64,000 nt of DNA, from positions 85,102 through 149,101 of the forward strand of contig NZ_JHYY01000022.1 of assembly GCF_000621205.1 (NCBI RefSeq), written 5' to 3'. Shown here in pieces: positions 16,860 to 23,907 of the stretch. The notes under the pieces were generated by a model. It had not been told where the DNA came from. It made no database searches and saw nothing but the letters and a program-made list of their open reading frames with translations. How positions within the stretch are numbered: the stretch's first letter is position 1; each line of letters starts with the position of its first letter. This stretch comes from Halotalea alkalilenta DSM 17697 (lineage in GTDB: Bacteria; Pseudomonadota; Gammaproteobacteria; Pseudomonadales; Halomonadaceae). Made by a program: the position numbers and the translations under genes.

Positions 16860-18472
16860 CGCAGCCCGTCCTGTCGGTGCGTGGCCTGACGGTCGATCTG
16901 CCCAAGAATGGTGATCGTCCCCACGCGGTCAGCGGGATCTCCTTCGATATCCATCCGAACGAGATCGTCTGCGTCGTCGGCGAAAGCGGCTCGGGCAAGT
17001 CGGTCACGGCCTTCACCGCGATGGGGCTGCTGCCCAAGGCGCTGAAGCCCTCGGGCGGGCAGATGCTGTTCGAGGGGCAGGACCTGCTGAAGATGTCGCG
17101 CCGTGAACATACCCGCCTGCGCGGCAAGCGTATGGCAATGGTGTTTCAAGAGCCGATGACCGCCCTGAACCCTTGCTTTACCGTGGGCGACCAGATCGAA
17201 GAGATCTTCAAGGCCCATACCAGGCTGGCCAGGTCCGAACGCAAGGCCCGGACGATGGCCCTGCTGGAGGAGGTTCGCCTGCCTGATCCGCCTCGCGTCT
17301 ATTCAAGCTTTCCGCATCAGCTTTCGGGCGGGCAGCGCCAGCGTATCGTGATCGCCATCGCGCTTGCGATGGACCCGACGTTGCTGATCGCGGACGAACC
17401 GACGACCGCGCTGGACGTGACCACGCAGGCGCAGATTTTGTCGATGTTCAAGACTTTGAAATCCTCGCACAGTGCCGGAATCCTGTTCGTCACCCACGAT
17501 TTCGATGTGGTGGCGGAAATCGCCGATCGTGTCGTGGTGATGCAAAAGGGTCTCGTCGTCGAGCAGGGCACTGCGGACGAGGTGCTGAACGATCCCCAGC
17601 ACCCTTACACCCGCCAGCTGATCGCCGCCGTCCCTCGTAAGCGCGAGGATGCGCCCGAACCGCTGAGTGACGAGGTCGCGCTGCGTGTGCAAGGGCTGAA
17701 GAAGACCTATCACGTCGCCGGCACGCTGACGCGGAAGGCACGCACGGTTCACGCGCTGCACCCGACGGATTTCACCGTCCGCAAGGGCGAGACGCTGGGC
17801 ATCGTCGGCGAGAGCGGCTCGGGTAAGACCACGCTGGTGCGCTGCCTGATCCGCCTGCTGGACCCGGACGACGGTGCGATCTGGATCGGCAGCCGCAACT
17901 TCGCCCAAGGTTCGCGTGCGAGCCTGCGCGCTGCGAGGAAGGACATCCAAATCGTCTTTCAGGACCCCTATGGATCGCTCAACCCCCGGCGCTCGATCGG
18001 CGAGCAGCTGATCGGCGCACCGATGAACTTCGGCGTCTCGCGCAGCGTTGCCTGGGGGCGCGCAAAGCGGCTGATGAAGATCGTGAGGCTGGAGGAGGAG
18101 GCGCTCTACCGTTATCCGTCACAGTTCTCGGGTGGGCAGCGTCAACGTATCTGTATCGCACGCGCGTTGATGGTCGAGCCCAAGATCCTGATCGCGGACG
18201 AAGCGGTGTCCGCACTGGACGTGTCGGTGCAAAAAGAGGTGCTGCTGCTCCTGGCCGACATCAAGCGCAACATGGGGCTGACGATTCTATTCATCACCCA
18301 CGACCTGCGTGTCGCCGCGCAGATCTGCGACAACCTGATCGTGATGAGCAAGGGCCGCATCGTGGAGCGTGGAACCGTGGCCGAGGTTTTCGGCAATCCG
18401 CAGCAGCCCTATACCCGCCAGCTTCTGTCGGCCATGCCGGGACGCAAGTGGGAGGCGCCGGATGTGGCGTGA
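16856..18472 (+). CDS. Double ABC ATPase (DppD-DppF fusion) of second operon
   Basis: A 538-residue protein with two complete ATP-binding domains. The first has Walker A GESGSGKS near residue 43, signature LSGGQRQR near 158 and Walker B LIADEPTTALD. The second has Walker A GESGSGKTT near 318, signature FSGGQRQR near 425 and Walker B LIADEAVSALD, where Pro is replaced by Ala. Both switch His residues (FVTHD, FITHD) are present. Double-ATPase peptide transporters such as GsiA and YejF share this layout. It energises the two permeases at 13663-15461 and closes the operon. Confidence 0.93.
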   Translation: MTQPVLSVRGLTVDLPKNGDRPHAVSGISFDIHPNEIVCVVGESGSGKSVTAFTAMGLLPKALKPSGGQMLFEGQDLLKMSRREHTRLRGKRMAMVFQEPMTALNPCFTVGDQIEEIFKAHTRLARSERKARTMALLEEVRLPDPPRVYSSFPHQLSGGQRQRIVIAIALAMDPTLLIADEPTTALDVTTQAQILSMFKTLKSSHSAGILFVTHDFDVVAEIADRVVVMQKGLVVEQGTADEVLNDPQHPYTRQLIAAVPRKREDAPEPLSDEVALRVQGLKKTYHVAGTLTRKARTVHALHPTDFTVRKGETLGIVGESGSGKTTLVRCLIRLLDPDDGAIWIGSRNFAQGSRASLRAARKDIQIVFQDPYGSLNPRRSIGEQLIGAPMNFGVSRSVAWGRAKRLMKIVRLEEEALYRYPSQFSGGQRQRICIARALMVEPKILIADEAVSALDVSVQKEVLLLLADIKRNMGLTILFITHDLRVAAQICDNLIVMSKGRIVERGTVAEVFGNPQQPYTRQLLSAMPGRKWEAPDVA

Positions 18473-18644
18473 CGATGACCTGACGGAACGGAACAGAGGG
18501 CGACGCCGTACATCGACCTTGCGCCTGCTCATCTCCGGAATGCGGTCGAGAAGCTCGATTCACGTTCCATTCACAGGCAAAACCTGAGCGCTTGGAGATT
18601 TGCTGGAGGGAAGGCGAATAGCGGAAAGAACGATCATTTAGAAG

Positions 18645-18730
18645 TGGTGCCGGCCATGGGACTCGAACCCACACACCTTTCGGCACAGGAACCTAAATCC
18701 TGCGTGTCTACCAATTCCACCAAGCCGGCA
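18645..18730 (-). tRNA. tRNA-Leu (anticodon TAG)
   Basis: Read on the minus strand, the 86-base gene has a perfect seven-base acceptor stem (TGCCGGC with GCCGGCA), an encoded CCA end, the D-loop GGTGGAATTGGTAGACACG typical of tRNA-Leu, the anticodon stem CAGGA/TCCTG around TTTAGGT (anticodon TAG, reading CUA and related codons), a long variable arm and the T-loop GGTTCGAGTCC. The 3' end faces the catabolic block on its left. This is the only tRNA gene I found in the window. Confidence 0.95.
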
Positions 18731-18965
18731 CGGCGGGCGACATTATGCCTGCCGAGGCTCGGCGAGTAAAGAGCCGCCAACGCCCGGCGCACAGGGGCTG
18801 TGTGCTTCGGACGCTCTCTTGGTGTTTACATCGCAAGTCAGAGAGATGCGCGCCGCCTCTGCACAGAGACAGAGCGGATAGCGCACCCGATATCCTGGGA
18901 GCGAGGTATGTGAAAAAGGCCTGGTGATACGCTGATAGGCTTCGATCTAATGACAGAATACGTTT

Positions 18966-19295
18966 TCATGCGCTGTTCAAGGATTCGAAGAGTTCTTTTA
19001 CGCTTTTCCTGTCCGTTTTGACCGTGATCTCCACGCAGTCGGCCAGTTGATTGATGATGAATATTCCCGGTTTGGACTGAAGTTTTTTCCTCAAGGTGGT
19101 TCGGTCATATAGGTAAGTGTGCACATAGATGGATCCTTTGCACCGTGACCCATAAGAATCCAGAGCTTTGCGCAGTTCTCCTATGGTTTTTTTCTGTCCA
19201 ATATGGAAAGGCGACGTTTGATCGTACACGATTATCTCTCTTTTCTGATTGAGAGCCATACGGTATATCACAGGATTTTCAGCTGGATAGGTCAT
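18966..19295 (-). CDS. Orphan hypothetical protein in AT-richer DNA
   Basis: A 109-residue frame with no recognised domain and no obvious ribosome site before the ATG at 19295; an internal ATG at 19259 is an alternative. The sequence is basic and has a mixed alpha/beta character (REIIVYDQTSPFHI, GSIYVHTYLYDRTTL, GIFIINQLADCVEITVKT). Base composition is clearly lower in GC than all neighbours and codon use differs, which points to acquired DNA. It stands alone between the tRNA-Leu gene and comF. It could be a small orphan of an island or an untranslated chance frame. Confidence 0.4.
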   Translation of the reverse strand: MTYPAENPVIYRMALNQKREIIVYDQTSPFHIGQKKTIGELRKALDSYGSRCKGSIYVHTYLYDRTTLRKKLQSKPGIFIINQLADCVEITVKTDRKSVKELFESLNSA

Positions 19296-19701
19296 TTAAA
19301 TTATGTTTTTTGGGTATTTATGTAAAATGAATTGGCGATGGATGAAATGATGGTTGATGGAACAAAATGAGTGAATAAGGTGGGTTAACATTGGCGCTGT
19401 CGGGTGAAATAATCGTACGGTCGATAGTCGGAGAAATGATGTTTTGTCCAACGCTGTCATCATCTTCACGGAAATTAAAATATTGCCTTGCGGCAAGTCG
19501 CCTATTGAAAAGCCGGGGTTCGAGGGGCGAGCGCATCCAGTCGGCGTGGCAACCTGAACTTGCGTGGCCGAAGATGCCGCAATAGATACGGCCTGTTCGC
19601 CAAGCCTTTCGCTGCGAGTCGGGAACGCCGGCTGGATGGTCCTCAAGCGAGCCATTCGCGCGGCGATAGAACGATTGAGTCGGCGCGAATGGAGAGGTGG
19701 G
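19296..19701. other. 406-base region upstream of comF
   Basis: The left half is AT-richer like the orphan ORF beside it; the right half returns to the normal high GC. An open frame continues upstream of the chosen comF start to 19564, but its coding quality is poor and a strong ribosome site sits only at the later ATG. I see no RNA gene or repeat here. Confidence 0.4.
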
Positions 19702-20433
19702 ATGGGGGTATTTCCTTGGTGGGAGAGGGCGCTGTTGCACCTGCTTCCCGGACATTGCCCCTTGTGTCTGGGGCGGCCACGGTACGGGATGCCATGGTGC
19801 GCTGCGTGTTTCGCGGCGCTGCCGCGAAACCGGGCGGCGTGTCTTGGTTGCGCCGAGCCGCTCCCGGACGGTGCGCGTGGCTTGCACTGCTCACGCTGTT
19901 CGAGCGCGCCGCTGTTGATGAGCTCGAGTAGCGCGCCGCTGGTGTTTTGCGATGAGATCGCGTGGCTGGTGAGGCGCTTCAAGTTCGAGGGTGATTTGCG
20001 TGCCGGACGTCTGCTGGTGGAGCTGGCGCTGGCGGTGCTGATCGAGTCCGATGAGCGTGATTGGAGCCTGCGATTCGACGGACTGCTGGCGGTGCCTTCG
20101 GACGCGGTGCGCGTCCGTGAGCGCGGATTCGACCATGCCGACTGGCTGGCCCGACGCTTTGCCAGGCGGGTCGGCATGCCGCTGCTGCGCGCACGACGCC
20201 TGCGGGCAGCCGGCAGTCAGCGTGGGCTCGGGCGCCGGGCGAGGCAGCGCAATCTCACCGATGTCTTTAGCTTGTCCACCCCACCACCGGCTCGTGTGCT
20301 GCTGTTCGACGATGTGATGACCACCGGCGCAACGTTCGAGGCGCTGGCGCTGTGCTGTTTCGATGCGGGGTGTCTCGAGGTAGCGGCCTTAGCACTGGCA
20401 CGCACGCCCCGGAGTCTGCCGATCAGACGATGA
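19702..20433 (+). CDS. comF: ComF family phosphoribosyltransferase-like protein
   Basis: A 243-residue ComF protein. The N-terminal third carries a zinc-finger-like set of Cys pairs (CPLC, CAAC, CLGC, CSRC). The C-terminal part is a PRTase domain with the PRPP-binding loop VLLFDDVMTTGAT and the conserved RGFDHADWLARR segment. ComF proteins are linked to DNA uptake and replication-fork repair, though the reaction is unknown. The start at 19702 was chosen for its GGAGAGG ribosome site; earlier ATGs at 19636 and 19564 are in frame. Confidence 0.9.
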   Translation: MGVFPWWERALLHLLPGHCPLCLGRPRYGMPWCAACFAALPRNRAACLGCAEPLPDGARGLHCSRCSSAPLLMSSSSAPLVFCDEIAWLVRRFKFEGDLRAGRLLVELALAVLIESDERDWSLRFDGLLAVPSDAVRVRERGFDHADWLARRFARRVGMPLLRARRLRAAGSQRGLGRRARQRNLTDVFSLSTPPPARVLLFDDVMTTGATFEALALCCFDAGCLEVAALALARTPRSLPIRR

Positions 20434-20474
20434 GTGGCAGAGAAAACGCAGCAGGAAGTCGATACGGGAACTGT

Positions 20475-20508
20475 GCTTCCCGGCGATGGCGGGCCGTCGC
20501 CGGGAAGC
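20475..20508. terminator. Bidirectional hairpin between comF and a small minus-strand gene
   Basis: GCTTCCCGGCGA (20475-20486) pairs perfectly with TCGCCGGGAAGC (20497-20508) around a ten-base loop. It lies between two convergent genes. There is no clear T tract on either side, so it may be a weak or factor-assisted terminator. Confidence 0.5.
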
Positions 20509-20516
20509 CGACCGGC

Positions 20517-20690
20517 TCAGGCGGCAGTGGTGACCGCACGGTTGAGCGATTCGGCGACGGCAATGGCGCTCTCCCGGGATTCGTGGCGGCTGAGCGCGGC
20601 GTCGTCACGAGGCGTACGGCGAACCACCAGCCAGTAGGCCGGGGCGGGATCTGCGTCTTGGAGATAATAGGGAATGACGGCGTGGTGCAT
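20517..20690 (-). CDS. Small hypothetical protein (57 residues)
   Basis: A short frame starting MHHAVIPYYLQDADPAP and ending AVTTAA, with a good AGAGGG ribosome site before the ATG at 20690. The middle reads YWLVVRRTPRDDAAL and then SRESAIAVAESLNRA, a small alpha/beta protein without membrane segments. The ribosome site, the convergent terminator-like hairpin right after the stop, and the normal codon use argue that it is a real gene. I do not recognise the family. Confidence 0.6.
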   Translation of the reverse strand: MHHAVIPYYLQDADPAPAYWLVVRRTPRDDAALSRHESRESAIAVAESLNRAVTTAA

Positions 20691-20910
20691 GGCGGAGCCC
20701 TCTAGTTATTCGTTATCGGCGACACACCTTACTACCTTAGTCGTGCTGGACCGCTCAGGCCAACGTGCAGGTGGGGTGGTACGTCCCAGATTGGCGTGAT
20801 GACGTCTTGGTGCCCGAATGCCAGGGTGCTACCTGCGCTCAGATAGGGTTAATTCCGCCAGGCGGGTGGTGCGTTCATGCTTGTAGGACATTTCCTCCAG
20901 GCAGGTGACG

Positions 20911-20988
20911 ATGGACAAATTTACCTGGCTAGTGGCGCTGATGTTCATCCTGGCGCTTGGCCTGACCCTCTACGTCAGGATGTATTGA
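20911..20988 (+). CDS. Very small single-pass membrane protein (25 residues)
   Basis: The frame encodes MDKFTWLVALMFILALGL followed by TLYVRMY. It is almost entirely one hydrophobic helix with a charged N-terminus and a basic C-terminus. CAGGTG stands seven bases before the ATG as a possible ribosome site. Proteins of this size are easily missed and can be regulatory partners of larger membrane proteins. The evidence is limited to the helix and the ribosome site. Confidence 0.4.
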   Translation: MDKFTWLVALMFILALGLTLYVRMY

Positions 20989-21003
20989 ATCCTCGAGCGG
21001 GGG

Positions 21004-21189
21004 TCAGCCGCGTCCGCGCTTGCGTTTGGCGCGACGGCGGTTGCGAGACAGGCGTACCTCGGGCGAAGGGAAGACCCAGACCTTGGCGATGATGAAGACG
21101 AGCAGTATGAGGATCGCCAGGGCTAGACCGAGATAGGGAAGAATGCCGGCCAGCCATAGGAGCGGCGCTTCCGAATCAGCGGTTTGCAT
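21004..21189 (-). CDS. Small membrane protein with basic C-terminus (61 residues)
   Basis: The frame begins MQTADSEAPLLWLAG, has one long hydrophobic helix (about residues 10-38, LGLALAILILLVFIIAKV) and ends in an Arg/Lys-rich tail (NRRRAKRKRGRG). AAGGAG stands eight bases before the ATG at 21189. The tail would lie in the cytoplasm and could touch nucleic acid or lipid head groups. The gene is divergent from the small lipoprotein at 21277. Function unknown. Confidence 0.55.
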   Translation of the reverse strand: MQTADSEAPLLWLAGILPYLGLALAILILLVFIIAKVWVFPSPEVRLSRNRRRAKRKRGRG

Positions 21190-21276
21190 TGCATGGACTC
21201 CTTGATGACGAAAGCCGAATGGACGCCGCTGCCGATGATTACAGGCGGTGGCAGCGATGACGAAGGGCCTGATTTC

Positions 21277-21429
21277 ATGATCACAAACGCAGGTGCGCGC
21301 CATGCGCTGCTCGCGATGGCATCCGGCGCCGTACTGCTGCTTTCCGGATGCGCCTCCCAGCAGACCAACGAAGCGATCCAGGGCACCGCAGAGATCACTC
21401 GCGCCGTATTGCAAGTGTTCACGCTGTGA
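21277..21429 (+). CDS. Small predicted lipoprotein (50 residues)
   Basis: The frame starts MITNAGARHALLAMASG and contains a lipobox LLSGC, with Cys at residue 26. Twenty-four residues remain after processing (ASQQTNEAIQGTAEITRAVL...). The lipobox and the length resemble entericidin-like or other very small outer-membrane lipoproteins, but I cannot name the family. GAAGGG lies about ten bases upstream. A rho-independent terminator follows at 21591. Confidence 0.55.
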   Translation: MITNAGARHALLAMASGAVLLLSGCASQQTNEAIQGTAEITRAVLQVFTL

Positions 21430-21590
21430 TCGTGGTGGCCGGTCGATTGGTCGGTTCCAGGTCGCGCGAGTGTACCTAGGTGCACTGACAGCGTCGATGG
21501 CAGGTGAGAGGCTAAGCAAGAGCAAGGAGCGCTGCAAGCGCAGGATGCGAGTCGAAGATCGAGGTTCCTGACGTTTTTACTCTTCTTCCG

Positions 21591-21621
21591 ACCCACTTCG
21601 TTCGTTGAGGTGGGTTTTTTT
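21591..21621 (+). terminator. Rho-independent terminator
   Basis: ACCCAC at 21591 pairs with GTGGGT ending at 21615, the stem is extended inward by further pairs, and seven T residues follow. It lies 160 bases after the small lipoprotein stop and just before the YqaE-like gene. Confidence 0.8.
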
Positions 21622-21708
21622 CGTCCATCGCCCCGGATATGGGGCATTCTATGGCGGTGTTGGTCGTCGCTTGAGTTTCACGCCCCCGCGCCGCTGGATG
21701 GATGCTCC

Positions 21709-21870
21709 ATGTGTTTTTTCTTCTACGTGCTCGATGTGATCCTGCCTCCGCTGAGCGTCTATTTTCAGACTGGCCTGAGCGGCACGCTGCTGCTCAATCT
21801 GGCGCTGACCCTGCTGGGCTGGGTGCCGGGAATCATCCACGCGCTGATGGTCACTGGCGAGCTGTGTTGA
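21709..21870 (+). CDS. YqaE/Pmp3 family membrane protein
   Basis: A 53-residue protein with two hydrophobic helices, starting MCFFFYVLDVILPPLSVYF and ending GWVPGIIHALMVTGELC. The ILPPLSVYFQTG segment and the GWVPGIIHA segment are hallmarks of the Pmp3/YqaE proteolipid family, small inner-membrane proteins linked to salt and membrane-potential stress. A longer in-frame start upstream would run through the terminator, so the ATG at 21709 is preferred although its ribosome site is weak. Confidence 0.85.
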   Translation: MCFFFYVLDVILPPLSVYFQTGLSGTLLLNLALTLLGWVPGIIHALMVTGELC

Positions 21871-21939
21871 GCAAGGCGTCGCCGCGGGGCGCTCGAGCTT
21901 TTATACTGTCGGGCTCCCGATGCGCCGCTGAGTTCGAAG

Positions 21940-22155
21940 ATGTCGATGCCCACACTACTGAATCTGTCGATACTGGCGCTGGCCTCGCTGCCGGTGCTGT
22001 GGCGCTGGTGGCAGTGGCGCCGGCGGGGAGGCGCCTGGTGGCCGCGGCGCGACGATGAGCCACAGCGGCGCGCGTTCGCGCGCGAGGTGAAAGGGCCGCT
22101 GTTCGCCTCGCTGAGCCTTGCCGTGCTTGCCATGCTGATGCTCCATTACCGCTGA
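21940..22155 (+). CDS. Small predicted membrane protein (71 residues)
   Basis: The frame starts MSMPTLLNLSILALASLPVLW, has a first helix up to residue 21, a Trp/Arg-rich cytoplasmic loop (RWWQWRRRGGAWWPRR) and a second helix near the end (FASLSLAVLAMLML). Starts at 21940 and 21946 are both possible. It stands 46 bases before srkA on the same strand and may be co-transcribed with it. No family was recognised. Confidence 0.5.
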   Translation: MSMPTLLNLSILALASLPVLWRWWQWRRRGGAWWPRRDDEPQRRAFAREVKGPLFASLSLAVLAMLMLHYR

Positions 22156-22201
22156 GACCGTTCGCCCGGCGGCGAGATTCCCTCCTAGCTTCGGAGACCC
22201 G

Positions 22202-23191
22202 ATGCCACCCGATACCCGCTCCCCACCATTTTCGAATCTCGATCCGATGACGATCGCCGACGCGATCGAGTCGCTGGGTTTTTCGCTCGGCTCGGAGCCG
22301 TTCGCGCTCAACAGCTACGAAAACCGAGTGGTCTCGTTTCGCGACGACGATGGCGGACGCTGGGTGGCGAAGTTCTATCGCCCCGCGCGCTGGTCGAATG
22401 CCGCGATCCTCGATGAGCACGCGCTGTTAGGGCACCTCGAGACCGACGGGGTGCCGGTTGGGCCGCTATGGCGCGATGCCGGTGGCAGAAGCCTGTTCGA
22501 GTTTGCCGATCAGCGCCTGGCGATCTTCGCCCAGGTCCCCGGGCGGGCACCGTCGCTGGACGACCCCGCCCAGCTGTTCGCGCTGGGGGAGGTGATCGGC
22601 AGGATGCACGCCAGCGCGCAGTCGCTGGAGCTTCTCCACCGTCCGCATTTCGATGCGGTGTCCAGCTGCAGCGCCAGTCGCGAAACGGTGCTGGCCAGTG
22701 GTCGACTGCGTGGGCGGCTCGCCGCCGACTACGCCGATATCTCCGCACGGCTGATCGAGTCGATCGAATCCCTGCGCCTGCCCGATGCCGCCTCGATCCT
22801 GGTGCATGGCGACTGCCATGTCGGCAATCTGCTCGGTGACGGTGAGCACTTCGCCCTGGTCGATTTCGACGACTGCATGTACGCACCGGCGGTGCAGGAC
22901 CTATGGATGCTGCTCGGTGACGATCACGAGCAGGGCTGGCGTTCGCAGCTCGAAGAGCTGGTGGAGGGCTACGAGCAGTACCGCTCGTTCGATCGCGCCG
23001 AGATCCAGTGGATCGAACTGCTGCGCAGCGTCAGGCTGATGCGCCACGCTGCCTGGCTGCTGGCGCGCTGGGACGATCCTGCATTCCCCCGCGCTTTCCC
23101 TTGGGTCGAGGGCGATGGTTTCTGGCATGACCAGCTGCGCGCGCTCGAGCTCCAGCGGGTGGCCATCGCGCGCAAACCTTGGCTGGCATGA
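22202..23191 (+). CDS. srkA: Stress response kinase A (YihE)
   Basis: A 329-residue aminoglycoside-phosphotransferase-like protein kinase, the same size as E. coli SrkA. Visible features are the early ALNSYENRVV nucleotide-loop region, KFYRPARWS with the ATP-binding Lys, and the catalytic block ILVHGDCHVGNLL followed by LVDFDDCMYAP with the metal-binding Asp. SrkA is a cytoplasmic Ser/Thr kinase that limits stress-induced death in E. coli. An alternative start is the Met at residue 16. folE follows 85 bases downstream. Confidence 0.9.
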   Translation: MPPDTRSPPFSNLDPMTIADAIESLGFSLGSEPFALNSYENRVVSFRDDDGGRWVAKFYRPARWSNAAILDEHALLGHLETDGVPVGPLWRDAGGRSLFEFADQRLAIFAQVPGRAPSLDDPAQLFALGEVIGRMHASAQSLELLHRPHFDAVSSCSASRETVLASGRLRGRLAADYADISARLIESIESLRLPDAASILVHGDCHVGNLLGDGEHFALVDFDDCMYAPAVQDLWMLLGDDHEQGWRSQLEELVEGYEQYRSFDRAEIQWIELLRSVRLMRHAAWLLARWDDPAFPRAFPWVEGDGFWHDQLRALELQRVAIARKPWLA

Positions 23192-23276
23192 GTGCGATGC
23201 CAGCGCGGAATGGCTAGAATGAGCCCTCTTCGAGCGGCGCGGGCCGCCGCTTCACGTACCTTCCGGACCCCCAACG

Positions 23277-23834
23277 ATGACAGACCAACTCGCTCGCCAC
23301 TATCGCGCCGTTATCAGTGAGCTCGGCGAAGATCCCACCCGCGAGGGCCTGCGCGATACGCCCGAGCGCGCCGCCAAGGCCATGCAGTTTCTCACCTATG
23401 GCTACCAGCAGACGCTGGAGGAGATCGTCAATGGCGCAGTGTTCAGCTCATCGACCGATGAGCTGGTGCTGATCAAGGACATCGAACTCTATTCGCTCTG
23501 CGAGCACCACATGCTGCCGTTCATCGGACGTTGCCACATTGGCTACCTTCCCAGCGGCAAGGTGCTGGGGCTGTCGAAGTTCGCCCGTATCGTCGACATG
23601 TACGCCCGCAGGCTGCAGATCCAGGAGGAGCTGACCCATCAGATCGCCTCGGCGGTGGCCGAAGTCACCGGTGCCGCAGGGGTGGGGGTGATCATCGAAG
23701 CGCGCCACATGTGCATGATGATGCGCGGCGTGCAGAAGCAGAACTCGAGCATGAAGACCTCGGTGATGCTCGGGGAGATGCGCGAGAATCTCAATACCCG
23801 CCAGGAGTTCCTGACCCTGGTGGGCACACGCTAG
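23277..23834 (+). CDS. folE: GTP cyclohydrolase I
   Basis: A 185-residue type I GTP cyclohydrolase, the first enzyme of tetrahydrofolate synthesis, converting GTP to dihydroneopterin triphosphate. The zinc-binding Cys and His residues appear in [11 protein letters not shown] and in the late [11 protein letters not shown] segment. The early motif [20 protein letters not shown] is typical. The length is that of the short prokaryotic form. It stands alone between srkA and the aldehyde dehydrogenase. Confidence 0.96.
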   Translation: MTDQLARHYRAVISELGEDPTREGLRDTPERAAKAMQFLTYGYQQTLEEIVNGAVFSSSTDELVLIKDIELYSLCEHHMLPFIGRCHIGYLPSGKVLGLSKFARIVDMYARRLQIQEELTHQIASAVAEVTGAAGVGVIIEARHMCMMMRGVQKQNSSMKTSVMLGEMRENLNTRQEFLTLVGTR

Positions 23835-23907
23835 GGCGTGTCGTCACGCCCTGGTCCGTCCGCCTGCACCGTGCCGCGCGGCCGGATCCGATACGAGGAG
23901 CAAGGCC

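Noticed and set aside
20434..20637. GTG-started plus-strand frame after comF
   Set aside because: It runs through the terminator-like hairpin and lies antisense to the better supported 57-residue gene.
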